Positions 35,901 through 47,222 of a stretch of 64,000 nt of DNA are shown here, one piece after another; the stretch's first letter is position 1; each line of letters begins with the position of its first letter. Made by a program: the position numbers and the translations under genes. The notes beneath the pieces are model-generated. The model was not told the origin of the DNA. It saw nothing but the letters and a program-made list of their open reading frames with translations, and did not search any database. This DNA is from Hofstenia miamia (taxonomy: Eukaryota; Xenacoelomorpha; Acoela), in contig SCFE01000041.1 in NCBI GenBank assembly GCA_004352715.1, positions 1,859,553 through 1,923,552 of the forward strand, given 5' to 3'.

Positions 35901-36475
35901 ATAATTTCTACAAACCAAAAAAAGATTTTCTATAATTTTTAGCAACCTCAGGATGATTCTTGCGTATATATGCGCGCTAAATTCCGCTTATGAAATACAA
36001 ATGATAACTACACATATTCTTAGCATTCTTAGAAAACGTCAAAAATTAGAGCAGAGCAGATTAGGAATTATATATAAAATAAATATATAAAACGTATAAT
36101 GATATCTACAATTACGCGCTAAAGTTTATAAACCTTATATTCAGATTTATTTTTCATCACAATTTTTAAAATTTTTTAAAAAACTTAACTGGCTTTGGGC
36201 TTATTTGCTGACACTGTTGCGTAAAAGTCAATTTTTTTGTTCTCGCCCTAATTTTCCAATGCAATTTGAATTCTTTGCATAACATTCAAAATTATATTTA
36301 AAAGGATTTATGGCAGAAACATGGTCGGAATTGGTGTGCACAGTTAGGTTGATTTCAGATGAGAAAACTTATGTGATTTAGGATTCACTAAAATTCTTTG
36401 AGAGAACACTGTAAACCCGGCGAACTTAGGCAGGTTTTTTGCATATTTTAAGTTTTATCACAATAAATGTCTTTA
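35901..36475. other. No recognisable gene
   Basis: This AT-rich interval between two MULE segments has no conserved frame. A single N at 36511 follows shortly after and probably marks a contig join. Confidence 0.5.
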
Positions 36476-37701
36476 TTAACAGTCCAACAGATACTCAAAA
36501 AGAAGCAATTNTTTTAATCTAATACCACGAGAGAAAATTCTTTTGATTTGAAAATTAATATTTTCTACTCTCATGTTTGTATTTATTTGGAGACCCTGTC
36601 TATAACACTTAGCCCATAAAAACGGTCTCTTTGAATAATGCTTTTCAAAATAATTTCCAAACGCCATCGTTTCACTTTGTGATTTTAATTTTAATATTAG
36701 CCCATCCTGAACATGCTTGAAGTCTCTAATTGAAGCAACATCTCGAAGAGCTCTACATTCCTGCAAAACATTTTTTTTGAATTCAGTTGAACCTCGAATT
36801 TTTGAAAGATTTCTTATCCACGATCTGTCAACATGCCATGCACATAATAATCGATGCTTAGGATGTGGCATAATCTGAGTCCAAGCATTAAAATATGATT
36901 CATCATCATCTGTCATAAACACATTGCAGTGGACAGCACCAATTGCATCTCTCATCACTTAGAAGAATACACTTAAAATATCAGTATTTACGGATGAAGA
37001 TAAGAGAAATGATACAGGAAAACCTTCACCATAATTGTCAACTACAAGAACTGTAGTGAGCTGAAAATCGTATGGATTAGTCTGATGGGTACTATCCATT
37101 TGAATAATGTCCTCTCCATATTTTGATAACATTAATTTTTGTGACTCAGTCATTAATACTAGAACAAAATCACTCTCCTTCAATGAACCAAAACACTCGT
37201 CTTGAAACTTAATAAACTTACATACAGGGTTCTCAAGTTGAGCGTCTGTATCTATCCAACATTTAACCGAAACATAATCATTCTTAGAACTATGTGTAAG
37301 ATCGAGCTGCTTTCGGATATTCCTAAGTTCATAAGGCCGTAGCATATCCATTATTTTCAAATGTTTCCTTGAAACGCATTGCCCCTGATGGAAATCAAGC
37401 AAAATCGCTATTGTAATGCCTATGAACCAGGAATATCAATTCCAAATAAATACCAATATAAATGACCGTAGTGATATAAAATTCAAAAATTCTAATTGCA
37501 AATATGAGCGATTTGCAAAAAAAATTCTGAAGATCCTCAGCAGATATTATTCTTTATATAAAATACTACAGACAGTTATTATTTAAAATATCAAAAAGCC
37601 ATACCACTTGTTTCGACATTTGTGACTAATATAGCTGGAGAGTACGGTCCACATTTAGCTGTACTTTTCAGAGGTTGACTTTTATATTCGCAACAGAAAC
37701 A
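36476..37701 (-). pseudogene. MULE copy b transposase, truncated and interrupted
   Basis: The frame 37402-36959 contains QMDSTHQTNPYDFQL, which fits the first catalytic Asp region of MULE transposases. It stops at TAA, then continues in the same frame (36958-36512) with VFMTDDDESYFNAW and HRLLCAWHVDRSW, the second catalytic region. The C-terminal part is lost at the single N (36511). Relative to copy c it has a 105-base in-frame deletion removing the HEGNMQHCHL helix region. The N-terminal exon is cut at 37701 by the gypsy element. The stop at 36959-36961 is shared with copy c. Confidence 0.8.
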
Positions 37702-37929
37702 TGTATTACCCATTAGTGTTTTGCGGGTATTGTAGCATAATCCAACAAAAAGAAAAATAAAAAGAAGGAAACAAAAGAAACAATTTAATTGATTATATTA
37801 TTTTGTAATTTTTTGAATTAGCTAACACCAAGTCATGTCATTTGAATAATTGAACAATTTTGTTAAGCAAGTATTTGCCACTTTAACTTTTGACAAATCA
37901 CATGTGGACAATCAAGCTCCACGTCAATT

Positions 37930-38556
37930 TTGAATGACCACCATCTACAACAAGAAAATGAGACTCAAACAGCTGAAGGACTAATAAAATTGTCAGAAGA
38001 TGATAGTGAACTGCTGAAACCGATACAAATGGAAAATATTTTAATCTTGGAAGAAGCAGAAGAAGAATTGGGAGCTCCAAGAAGGAGAACACAATTGAAC
38101 CGTGAGAAAACGCGAGACATGGAAATGGAAGAAGAGGAGGAAAAAGAAAAAATAGCTCAACAAATCACTCAAGAAGTGAAAAGGAGGGAGTCAACAGAAG
38201 GAGCAGTAGAAATTCCAAACAAACCTATGTATGAGAATACCATACTAATGGAAATGAGAAATGAAGAACCAATGCCATGTAGTGCTCAAATTCAAAAGTT
38301 TACAGGCAAAATAGACAGTTACTCGCCAACATTCAAATAGTGGTTACAATTATTTGAATTAACGATGAAAGAAAGACGAGTAGATCAAAACGTGGTGGCA
38401 GTGAGATTACCATTATATCTGGGAGGAGCAGCATACCAACATTATTTAATGTTGGATGCAGAAATGAAGAGAAATTACAAACAATTAATAGGAAATTTTA
38501 TCGAATATTATGGAAATGAAAGTTTCAAAAATCAATACAGATTGATATTATTATAA
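37930..38556 (+). pseudogene. gag: gypsy gag, broken
   Basis: An ATG opens a highly charged, Glu-rich region (EMEEEEEKEK-like runs) of 136 codons ending in TAG at 38338-38340. The same frame continues at once with WLQLFELTMKE and VAVRLPLYLGGAAYQHY, which resembles the capsid region of gypsy gag, where the TAG would be an ordinary codon. The frame ends at 38556. The zinc knuckle follows in another frame, so part of gag is missing between them. Confidence 0.75.
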
Positions 38557-38669
38557 CTGTGGGCAAAAAGGACACAGAAAGCCAGAATGCAAAAAAGTTA
38601 TAAATATTATAGAGGATAGGGAAGCATATTTCGACGACGAAGATATTATAAATTCGGAATATGAAACTA
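38552..38669 (+). pseudogene. gypsy nucleocapsid zinc knuckle
   Basis: NCGQKGHRKPEC gives the Cys-x4-His-x4-Cys part of a CCHC zinc knuckle. The first Cys and the preceding gag sequence have been lost in the deletion at 38550. The frame is cut by the Tc1 element and resumes in phase at 40239 if that element and one TA are removed. Confidence 0.75.
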
Positions 38670-40236
38670 CAGGGCTGGCAAAAAGAAACTGTATAAGTGT
38701 AAAAAATACATTTTTTCAATTGCAGTACGATTTATTTAAACATAAATGCAATAATAAAGTTTAATTTTATTTTAAGTTTAATATATGGATAAATAAATAT
38801 GTGTATTGATTGATATTCTAAGCATTTGAGTAATTGTAAGACACACACGCTGTTGATAGGCAATATTGACAGTTTATCTCTCTCCTAACTCTATGCATTT
38901 CAGTAGCCAATATGGTGAAAGGGAAACTCCCATGTGTGTCAGTAGGTAAAGACACACATGCCATCAATAGGCAGTGAATGAATCATTTTCTCTCTCCTAA
39001 ATGATCAATTGTGTAACTCTTTGAAAAGAATAAATACTGTGTTGTGGCTAGCCTAAATTCATTAGTTGTCTTAGTCATGGTGCTTACACATGAACAAAGA
39101 GTGCAGATAGTCACACTAAAAGAAGAAGGTCTCTGCTATTCTCAGCTCACAGAATGGTTCAATGTCAGAAGAGCTACCATCATTGACTTAGTATGAAAGT
39201 ACAATGAGACAGGATCAGTAGACGACTTGCCACAAACTGGCAGACTGCGTATCTCGACACCTTGTAAAGACAGAGGCCTTTTGCTTATGTTGACCAGGAA
39301 CCCTTGAATGACCAGTTGATCTCTCACCCAACACTGGCAACAAGCAGGAGTCCCAGCTTCCAGGCAAACTGTTCGGCATTGCCTCTTTACCAGCGGAAGA
39401 TACAGCTACATTGCGTGCCATGAGCCTCTCTTGACGCAGCAGCACAAACACACATGTGTTCAATGGGGAAGAGACCACATTAACTGTACTGCTGAAGACT
39501 GGCGCAGAATTCTATTCACTGATGAAATGCCTGTACACCTGGTTCAGACAACACAACAGCGCTACTTCAGGAGTCACCGTGGTGCAAGAAGAGTCGCCAA
39601 TGTCTTCCAACCTCGACTTCAAGGCGGCAGTGGCAGCATAATGGTCTGGAGAGCCTTATCATACCACAAAGCCCTCCCACTGCACAGATTATAAGGCAAC
39701 CTAAATGCTGAGTCCTACCCAGAGATCCTGGAAGAATGTGTGGCTCCCATCTGGAACAACATTCCAGAGAATACCTTCCAGCAAGATAATTCCTGACCAC
39801 ATACTGCTTGCCATACAATGCATTGGTTTGAAGACCATGGCATCAACGTCCTGCAATGGCCGCCAAACACCCATGCCCTAAATCAAATCAAGAACTACTG
39901 GGCTTATGTGAAATCTCGTCTTGATGAAGAGGTCATACATGGAATGGAGCAACTCTTCCAGAGAGCAACTTGGCATTTTCAGAATATGGACTGCAACTTC
40001 ATCATACACCTCATCAAATCAATGCCAAGAAGATGCCTCTCAGTTGTTAAGTGCAGAGGAGCCAAAGTGGACTATTGATCTCTGTGTTAAAAATAGTCCT
40101 TTTCATATTCATTTATCCATTTATTAAACTTAAAATAAAATTAATCTTTATTATTGCATTTATGTTTAAATAAATCATACTAGAATTGAAAAAATGTATT
40201 TTTTTACACCAGTATGGTTTCTTTTTGCCAGCCCTG
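38670..40236 (+). mobile_element. Tc1/mariner-type transposon inserted in the gypsy element
   Basis: The element starts CAGGGCTGGCAAAAAGAAAC at 38670 and ends with the inverted counterpart at 40236. It is flanked by TA at 38668-38669 and 40237-40238. The inverted repeats are about 131 bases long (38670-38800 and about 40105-40236) and differ at a handful of positions. Total length is 1567 bases, typical for Tc1. It carries one transposase gene between the repeats. Confidence 0.95.
39077..40078 (+). pseudogene. Tc1-type transposase, inactivated
   Basis: The start region encodes a helix-turn-helix (EEGLCYSQLTEWFNVRRAT, then ETGSVDDLPQTGR). A TGA/TAG-type stop falls within the first 45 codons, and frameshifts follow near 39290 and 39430. 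The open frame from 39431 has WRRILFTDEMP with the first catalytic Asp. Near 39780 FQQDNS has the second, followed by a stop. The last frame (39818-40078) has HALNQIKNYW where the family has PDLNPIENLW, so the third acidic catalytic residue is replaced by Lys. The protein is therefore doubly dead. Confidence 0.9.
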
Positions 40237-40238
40237 TA

Positions 40239-40705
40239 CATCAGAAGTTGATGAAAGTGAAATAAGTGAAGAGTCGGAAAACTAGAAGGAGCACTGACTC
40301 CAGAACACCATGCACTAGTTATGATACTTACTAATCTACACAATGTCAACACAATTACAGTTGTGATCAATGGAGTAATGATTAAGGCCATGATTGACAC
40401 AGGTGCAGTAAAGTCAATTAAGTTCAAACAACAGGCTGATAAATGCATTGGGTTAATACATCAATACAAAGGGAAAATGGGAAGCAGTAAGAATGAGAAT
40501 AGCAAACAACACATTTGAACAATCATTAATTGTAGTTGATACTCACAGAAATATGCTGCCATACAAAATCATATTGGGAGATGACTTTCTTTCTAAAAAT
40601 AAAAGTGTAATAAATTATGGGAACAGGATGATAAGAGTTGAGGAAGAAGAAATTGAAAGTGAACAACAAGATGAAAACATGCTATTTGAATTTGAAAGAT
40701 ATTAA
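40239..40705 (+). pseudogene. gypsy protease region
   Basis: The frame 40321-40518 encodes a retropepsin-like domain with the active-site sequence AMIDTGA. The companion motif KIILGDDFL appears in the frame 40493-40705, so a frameshift lies near 40490. A TAG near 40283 ends the preceding nucleocapsid frame. Confidence 0.8.
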
Positions 40706-40950
40706 ATTGCAGCCCTATCATTGGAAAATGCACGTGATTAAATGTAAATAGGAAGTAATGGCAGAAGTAATGATATACAAACAAACAGGAATCAACACAA
40801 AAAGGATTTCAATGCCTTCAAGTATCTGTGTGATTAGAAGAGGAGAAGGAAAAATCCCAATATTAAATGCTATGAACCATAACATTAACATAAGTTGAAC
40901 AAAAGTGAAAATCTATGGAAAATATGTGAAATCTAGCATAAGGATGATAT

Positions 40951-41070
40951 GGAAACCAATGGAAGAAGATGGAGTTAGTAATCTGCAATGCCAACTAAAG
41001 GGTGTGTGGATGAAAGCACAAGAAACCATTGGTGCTAGTAATCCACAATGTCAACTAAAGGGCGCATGGA
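40951..41070 (+). repeat. 60-bp tandem duplication in the gypsy spacer
   Basis: Two units of exactly 60 bases (40951-41010 and 41011-41070) share AATGYCAACTAAAGGG at matching positions, with scattered substitutions. A period of 20 codons keeps any frame unchanged. Confidence 0.8.
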
Positions 41071-41776
41071 TAAAACTGAAGATGAAGAAAGAATACCAGA
41101 GATAAAAGAAGATTATGACCATTTGAAACAGAGTGAGAGAGATGAACTACAAAAACTATTAAGAAAACATAGTCATATCTTTAACTTCAGAGAAATAAGT
41201 GTCAGACAAGAGATTGGTGAAATGCACAAAATCATCACAACAACAGTGTCTTTCAAACAAGGAAAAATGTACAGACTGTGTATTGATTTTAGAAAACTCA
41301 ATGAATTAACAAAGAAAGATTCCTATCCACTACCTAAAATTGAGGATATGCTTTATGAGGCAAATAAATTCAAAAATTTTACAGTTATAGATTTGTGCAA
41401 AGCATTTTGGCAGGTGCAAATGGAACTGAAAGACATAGAAAAAACAGCATTCATAACACCATATGCACTTTATGAATGGATTTATATGGCATTCAGTCTA
41501 TGCAATACACCAGCAATGTTTCAGCATTATATCACAGACGTTTTGAAGAATAAGCAGAATAAAATCAAAGAAGGAATAAATGCATACATTGATGATATAA
41601 TAATAACTAGCAACACAGTAGAACAACATTTGCAGAAATTGGATAGAACTCTGAGAATACTGAAAGATGGTGGATTAAGAGTCAATGGTAACAAATGTGA
41701 CATACTGAAGAAGAAAGTGATATTCCTGGGAAGGATAATAAGTAAGCGATGCATTAGTATGAAAGATAATGCATAA
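41048..41776 (+). pseudogene. pol: gypsy reverse transcriptase with an internal deletion
   Basis: A 242-codon frame encodes LCIDFRKLNELTKKDSYPLP, VIDLCKAFWQVQ, EKTAFITPYALYEW and NAYIDDIIITS, which carries the YxDD catalytic pair. Upstream the H-x-I stretch (MHKIITTTVSF) joins directly to YRLCIDFRKLN. The family has about 40 residues between them (part of the fingers), so an in-frame deletion is likely. A TAA at 41774-41776 ends the frame before RNase H. Confidence 0.9.
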
Positions 41777-42420
41777 GAAATGATAAGGAAAATCGAAATA
41801 CCAAACAACAAGAAGGATCTGCAACGGATAATGAGTTTCTATAATTATTATGGAACATTCATACTGAACATTGCAGGAAAAACAGCAAAGATGATTAAGT
41901 TAATGAAGAAGTCAGTACCATTTGTATGAACCTGGGAACAGTAGGAGGAACTAGACAATATAAAACAAGAACTATCCAAATTGCCATTGCTAAATACACC
42001 AGATTACACAAAAGAATTTATATTAGACTGTGATGCAAGTAAAGTGGTGATAGGAGTTCTAATCAGTCAAATCAAAGATGAAAAATAAGCACCAATACCG
42101 ATCTTTAGTAGGAAATTGAAACCAAGTGAAGAGAATTACAGATCAACAAAGCTGAAGATACTGGTGCTAATAGAAAGTATAAAGAAATTTAGACATTGCT
42201 TGATTGGAAAAAAATTTCGAGTAAGAACAGATAATAGTGTCATATTGAATAGAATATCTTAACAAATTTAATTTCAGAATAGAACACAGAAATGGGAAAC
42301 TACATAGCAATGCTGATTTTTGGACTTTATTGACAGAATATGAAAAAGATCTCAAGAAAATGGAAGGTAACAAAACAGAGTTTCAATTCATTCCACACAA
42401 TGAATATGAGCAGTACCCAA
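41777..42420 (+). pseudogene. gypsy connection and RNase H region
   Basis: Near 42020 LDCDASKVVIGVLISQ gives the first catalytic Asp of RNase H. EENYRSTKLKILVLIESIKKF provides the Glu-equivalent helix region, and VRTDNSVILN supplies the next Asp. Stops at about 42087 and 42258 and a frameshift break the frame. Confidence 0.8.
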
Positions 42421-42950
42421 AATAAATGTTGATAAGAAGGGAGAAGCAATAACACTGATTATGCTAAAAGAAGAAATAGCTGAAGAAGAGATTATAGAAA
42501 GACAACAAGAAGATCTGGTATTAAAAGAAATAAAAAACAAATTAGATAACTGAGAAAAGAAAATTTCAAAAACAAATGATAAGGGACTATTATACTTTAC
42601 AGGAAAAACTAATCAGATAGTGATACCTAAATACTACAAAAGAGACATGATAAGAAAAATTAATGAGAGGGGACACTTGGGAATTATACAAACTGAGATG
42701 ACCTTTAACTCGAAATACATTACAATATGATTAAGAAAAGTGACGGAGGATGTAATAAATAAATGCACTACATGTCTGCTGAATAATACACAACATTCCA
42801 CAGTACAAAGAGCACCACTAGAAAAAATAATATCAAGGAGACCAAATGAGATAGTACATATCAACCTAGAAATGTTGTTGAGAGACAATGAGGGGTATCA
42901 ATATCTACTAGTGATGGTGGATAACTTTATGAAATATGCCAAAATGATTC
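42421..42950 (+). pseudogene. gypsy integrase, N-terminal part
   Basis: GHLGIIQTEM followed by CTTCLLNNTQHS represents the His-Cys zinc-binding domain, with its first His apparently lost. The core begins with IVHINLEMLL, where the family has a catalytic Asp (here Asn), and continues with LLVMVDNFMKYAKMI to the edge of the gap. A TGA near 42728 interrupts it. Confidence 0.8.
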
Positions 42951-43950
42951 NNNNNNNNNNNNNNNNNNNNNNNNNNNNNNNNNNNNNNNNNNNNNNNNNN
43001 NNNNNNNNNNNNNNNNNNNNNNNNNNNNNNNNNNNNNNNNNNNNNNNNNNNNNNNNNNNNNNNNNNNNNNNNNNNNNNNNNNNNNNNNNNNNNNNNNNNN
43101 NNNNNNNNNNNNNNNNNNNNNNNNNNNNNNNNNNNNNNNNNNNNNNNNNNNNNNNNNNNNNNNNNNNNNNNNNNNNNNNNNNNNNNNNNNNNNNNNNNNN
43201 NNNNNNNNNNNNNNNNNNNNNNNNNNNNNNNNNNNNNNNNNNNNNNNNNNNNNNNNNNNNNNNNNNNNNNNNNNNNNNNNNNNNNNNNNNNNNNNNNNNN
43301 NNNNNNNNNNNNNNNNNNNNNNNNNNNNNNNNNNNNNNNNNNNNNNNNNNNNNNNNNNNNNNNNNNNNNNNNNNNNNNNNNNNNNNNNNNNNNNNNNNNN
43401 NNNNNNNNNNNNNNNNNNNNNNNNNNNNNNNNNNNNNNNNNNNNNNNNNNNNNNNNNNNNNNNNNNNNNNNNNNNNNNNNNNNNNNNNNNNNNNNNNNNN
43501 NNNNNNNNNNNNNNNNNNNNNNNNNNNNNNNNNNNNNNNNNNNNNNNNNNNNNNNNNNNNNNNNNNNNNNNNNNNNNNNNNNNNNNNNNNNNNNNNNNNN
43601 NNNNNNNNNNNNNNNNNNNNNNNNNNNNNNNNNNNNNNNNNNNNNNNNNNNNNNNNNNNNNNNNNNNNNNNNNNNNNNNNNNNNNNNNNNNNNNNNNNNN
43701 NNNNNNNNNNNNNNNNNNNNNNNNNNNNNNNNNNNNNNNNNNNNNNNNNNNNNNNNNNNNNNNNNNNNNNNNNNNNNNNNNNNNNNNNNNNNNNNNNNNN
43801 NNNNNNNNNNNNNNNNNNNNNNNNNNNNNNNNNNNNNNNNNNNNNNNNNNNNNNNNNNNNNNNNNNNNNNNNNNNNNNNNNNNNNNNNNNNNNNNNNNNN
43901 NNNNNNNNNNNNNNNNNNNNNNNNNNNNNNNNNNNNNNNNNNNNNNNNNN
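42951..43950. other. Assembly gap of exactly 1000 N
   Basis: This default-length gap hides the rest of the gypsy integrase and any 3' LTR. Confidence 0.99.
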
Positions 43951-44232
43951 GTTAACAACACCCTTAACAAATGGTGTTTTACGTTAACATGACCGTAAAC
44001 CAAATCGTTAACTTACACTCAAAATAAATTCGCTAAAGCTGATGTTTACGTTAAGGGCGTGTTTTTTCCTCAAATTTTATTACACATAACTTTGACACAT
44101 TTAGGTTCTGCAAATTTCTTCAAATATATCTATGCAAATAAATTTATTAAGCGTATGCAAACATTTGAAGCTAGAATTGTTGTTTACGGTTGCATTTTCA
44201 CTTGTTAACATATTGAATTTGGATCACTTCCC
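43951..44232. other. No recognisable gene; short inverted motifs
   Basis: CACCCTTAAC near 43959 and GTTAAGGGCGTG near 44051 are opposed, and GTTAAC recurs. These may be the end of an unidentified element. No coding sequence is seen. Confidence 0.4.
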
Positions 44233-44254
44233 TAATGCAATATAAATTGCCATG

Positions 44255-44326
44255 TTGATTCGGTGAGATTTGAACTCACAACTTCTGTACATGTGTACAG
44301 TTGTGTTAATCTTACACTACGAATGA
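44255..44326 (-). tRNA. tRNA-like fold in MULE copy c, not a normal tRNA
   Basis: This is the counterpart of the fold in copy a. The T arm GTGAG-TTCAAAT-CTCAC and D stem GTGT/ACAC are kept. The acceptor stem has one mismatch (TCATTCG with CGAATCA). The anticodon arm here is a perfect 5-base stem CTGTA/TACAG around a 6-base loop CACATG, so it lacks the normal 7-base loop and T33. Confidence 0.35.
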
Positions 44327-44741
44327 GTAAATAGTTGCTGGCATAAAGCAAAATTTTAACATTTGCAATCATGAAATTATTAAAGTCACCTATAATATAA
44401 AAAACTATATTTGTAAACATTGCCTACTACATAGAAACTTTTTTCAACGAAATCGTGTTGCAGAAGGAATGCCTATAAATTACATTGTTAGCAAAAAACA
44501 TATACTACCACTAAATTTGGCAAAGCATATCATTAGAGTGAAACTTCCAAAATAATTTCCACTGCATTACTTAAAAACGCTTTACAAAATTCTACAATTT
44601 TAATAAATTGCAAAGTACCTGAACAATTACATTAGACTAGATAACCTTGAATACTTTTTCAAAATAGAAATTCTCTTCCTTTGAGATACTAGACTTTGTC
44701 TATTAGAAAAATAAGATACTTTCATAGGCTTACCAGGTTTT

Positions 44742-46850
44742 TTAATTGAGAAAAAAACGCTTTTGCTTATCAAATTTTATAGATTGCTGCTTTATTTCAG
44801 GAAAACCTTTTTTAACCCCATTATATGACAAAATTCCCAATCGCGTTGAAGTTTCATCTAAAATTTTGCAGATTTCGATTGCCTGTGCAGTCAATAGATG
44901 AGAAGGTAGGCTTTTCATTTTATTAAAAATTTCTTCTAACTTATTGCGAGCTGAAATTTGAAAATTCTCAAAAATGAAATTCGATACAGTTGGTAAAAGT
45001 GCATCATCAAGATTGCTCCGGGGCGTTTCTAAAGGGAGATCAGCACCAGAATTTACATTAGTATTTAACATAACTGCATGGACATGCACACAAATTGAAG
45101 TACATTTTTCTGAACAGGTACAAAGGAAATCATGTATACATATTTTGCATAAATAGCATCTTCTCTTGCAATCAAATGTATGGGGATGGTATACCCTTGT
45201 TACTTCATTAGTAATTTTCCCAAGTGACACTAGAAAATTACTGTTTTCACTCTTAATAATAGTTATGGAACTAAACTTACTCTTTGCAATGCGATGATTT
45301 TTGCGAATAGAAGAAATATCAGTTGTTACTTTCCCTAAGTAAAATTTCACAAGAGCATCTCTACGTTTACTTTCAGACAAATTAATTAAAACTTGAATTG
45401 TTGTAAACAGTCCTTTTAATCTAATACCACGAGAGAAAATTCTTTTGATTTGAAAATTAATATTTTCTACTCTCATGTTCGTATTTATTTGGAGACCCTG
45501 TCTATAACACTTAGCCCATAAAAACGGTCTCTTTGAATAATGCTTTTCAAAATAATTTCCAAACGCCATCGTTTCACTTTGTGATTTTAATTTTAATATT
45601 AGCCCATCCTGAACATGCTTGAAGTCTCTAATTGAAGCAACATCTCGAAGAGCTCTACATTCCTGCAAAACATTTTTTTTGAATTCAGTTGAACCTCGAA
45701 TTTTTGAAAGATTTCTTATCCACGATCTGTCAACATGCCATGCACATAATAATCGATGCTTAGGATGTGGCATAATCTGAGTCCAAGCATTAAAATATGA
45801 TTCATCATCATCTGTCATAAACACATTGCAGTGGACAGCACCAATTGCATCTCTCATCACTTAGAAGAATACACTTAAAATATCAGTATTTACGGATGAA
45901 GATAAGAGGAATGATACAGGAAAACCTTCACCATAATTGTCAACTACAAGAACTGTAGTGAGCTGAAAATCGTATGGATTAGTCTGATGGGTACTATCCA
46001 TTTGAATAATGTCCTCTCCATATTTTGATAGCATTAATTTTTGTGACTCAGTCATTAATACTAGAACAAAATCACTCTCCTTCAATGAACCAAAACACTC
46101 GTCTTGAAACTTAATAAACTTACATACAGGGTTCTTAAGTTGAGCGTCTGTATCTATCCAACATTTAACAGAAACATAATCATTCTTAGAACTATGTGTA
46201 AGAACGAACTGCTTTCGGATATTCCTAAGTTCATAAGGCCGTAGCATATCCATTCTTGTCAAATGTTTCCTTGAAACGCATTGATATAAATTTGACAATG
46301 CCTCCTGTTTAGAATGCATTTGGAAGAATTTAGCGATCTCCTGCCTTTCGCCTTTGCGAAGATGACAATGCTGCATATTGCCTTCATGCCCCTGATGGAA
46401 ATCAAGCAAAATCGCTATTGTAATGCCTATGAACCAGGAATATCAATTCCAAATAAATACCAATATAAATGACCGTAGTGATATAAAATTCAAAAATTCG
46501 AATTGCAAAAAGGAGGGATTTGCAAAAAAATTTCTGAAGCTCCTCAGCAGATATTATTCCTTATATAAAATACTACAGACCGTTAATATTTAAAATATCA
46601 AAAAGCCATACCACTTGTTTCGACGTCTGTAACTAATGTAGCTGGACAGTGCAATCCACATTTAGCTGAACCTCGAATGGGTTGACTCTTTATATTTGCA
46701 ACAGAAACATATTTTCCAGAACGATTGCAGCGATAAACAATGTGTTGTGAACCATCTTTTCGTTTGTTTGAATTATATTAAAAAATCGAATGCATTCCGA
46801 ATTTTCTAATTCCACTTGCCATTCACAAAAATCTAACAAACGGAATAAAA
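44742..46850 (-). pseudogene. MULE transposase (copy c), one in-frame stop
   Basis: The N-terminal exon (46850 to about 46630) encodes YRCNRSGKYVSV and KCGLHCPATLV, a Cys-rich DNA-binding segment. The region 46630-46410 is closed and may be an intron. The frame at 46409-45861 opens with HQGHEGNMQHCHL, then has the first catalytic region QMDSTHQTNPYDF. A TAA stops it, and the same frame runs on from 45860 to 44742 (372 codons) with VFMTDDDESYF, CAWHVDRSW and finally CTCSEKCTSICVHVHA, a SWIM-type zinc motif. Except for the one stop the body is open over about 555 codons, a usual size for the family. Confidence 0.88.
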
Positions 46851-46970
46851 TAACATTAACTTAATGTAATTTAACCTTGATATGATGAAAATTTTTCCAA
46901 TACAACAGGAATATTGTCGTGGCACTGCAAAATGTGAAAAAATACGTTGTCTAGACATGAAAAGGCTTTT

Positions 46971-47222
46971 GAAATGAGTTGAAAGCAAATAGCAATGAAT
47001 TCGTCTGTTGTTAGAGGGCTCAGGCAGAAGAGATTAGAAAAGCTACTTGAGAGAGGTTGAATTTGGAATAATTTATTCGAAATAATTGCACAGAGATAGG
47101 GTTTGATTGTAGAGTTGAAGGTATTGAATGAAGAAATGTTTGTTTGAAAAGAATTGAGATAATGTGGGATATAGAAAATGGAAAAATTATTGAATTGGAA
47201 AAAAGTTTAAGTGGTTGAGATC
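46971..47222. other. No recognisable gene
   Basis: This purine-rich stretch is unlike its neighbours in base composition and runs into the gap. No frame or repeat was recognised. Confidence 0.4.

Larger units (their letters stand above)
37702..42950 (+). mobile_element. Ty3/gypsy LTR retrotransposon, decayed, 3' end in a gap
   Basis: MULE homology is lost exactly at 37701/37702, where sequence beginning TGTATTACCC starts, so this is the likely 5' boundary. Downstream the order is gag, zinc knuckle, protease, reverse transcriptase, RNase H and integrase, the order of Ty3/gypsy elements. I could not place the LTR end or a primer-binding site, and the 3' part lies in the following gap. A Tc1 element interrupts it. 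All reading frames are broken and no envelope gene is visible. Confidence 0.85.
44233..46970 (-). mobile_element. MULE copy c, the most complete copy
   Basis: This copy joins, in order on the minus strand, the N-terminal exon region (46850-46640), the transposase body and a 3' region (44600-44233) containing a tRNA-like fold. Its ends are defined only by where similarity to copies a and b stops. No clear long inverted repeats or 9-base target duplication could be seen. Confidence 0.75.

Noticed and set aside
39215-39818. Minus-strand frames in the Tc1 element
   Set aside because: The plus strand carries the catalytic motifs, so these are antisense shadows.
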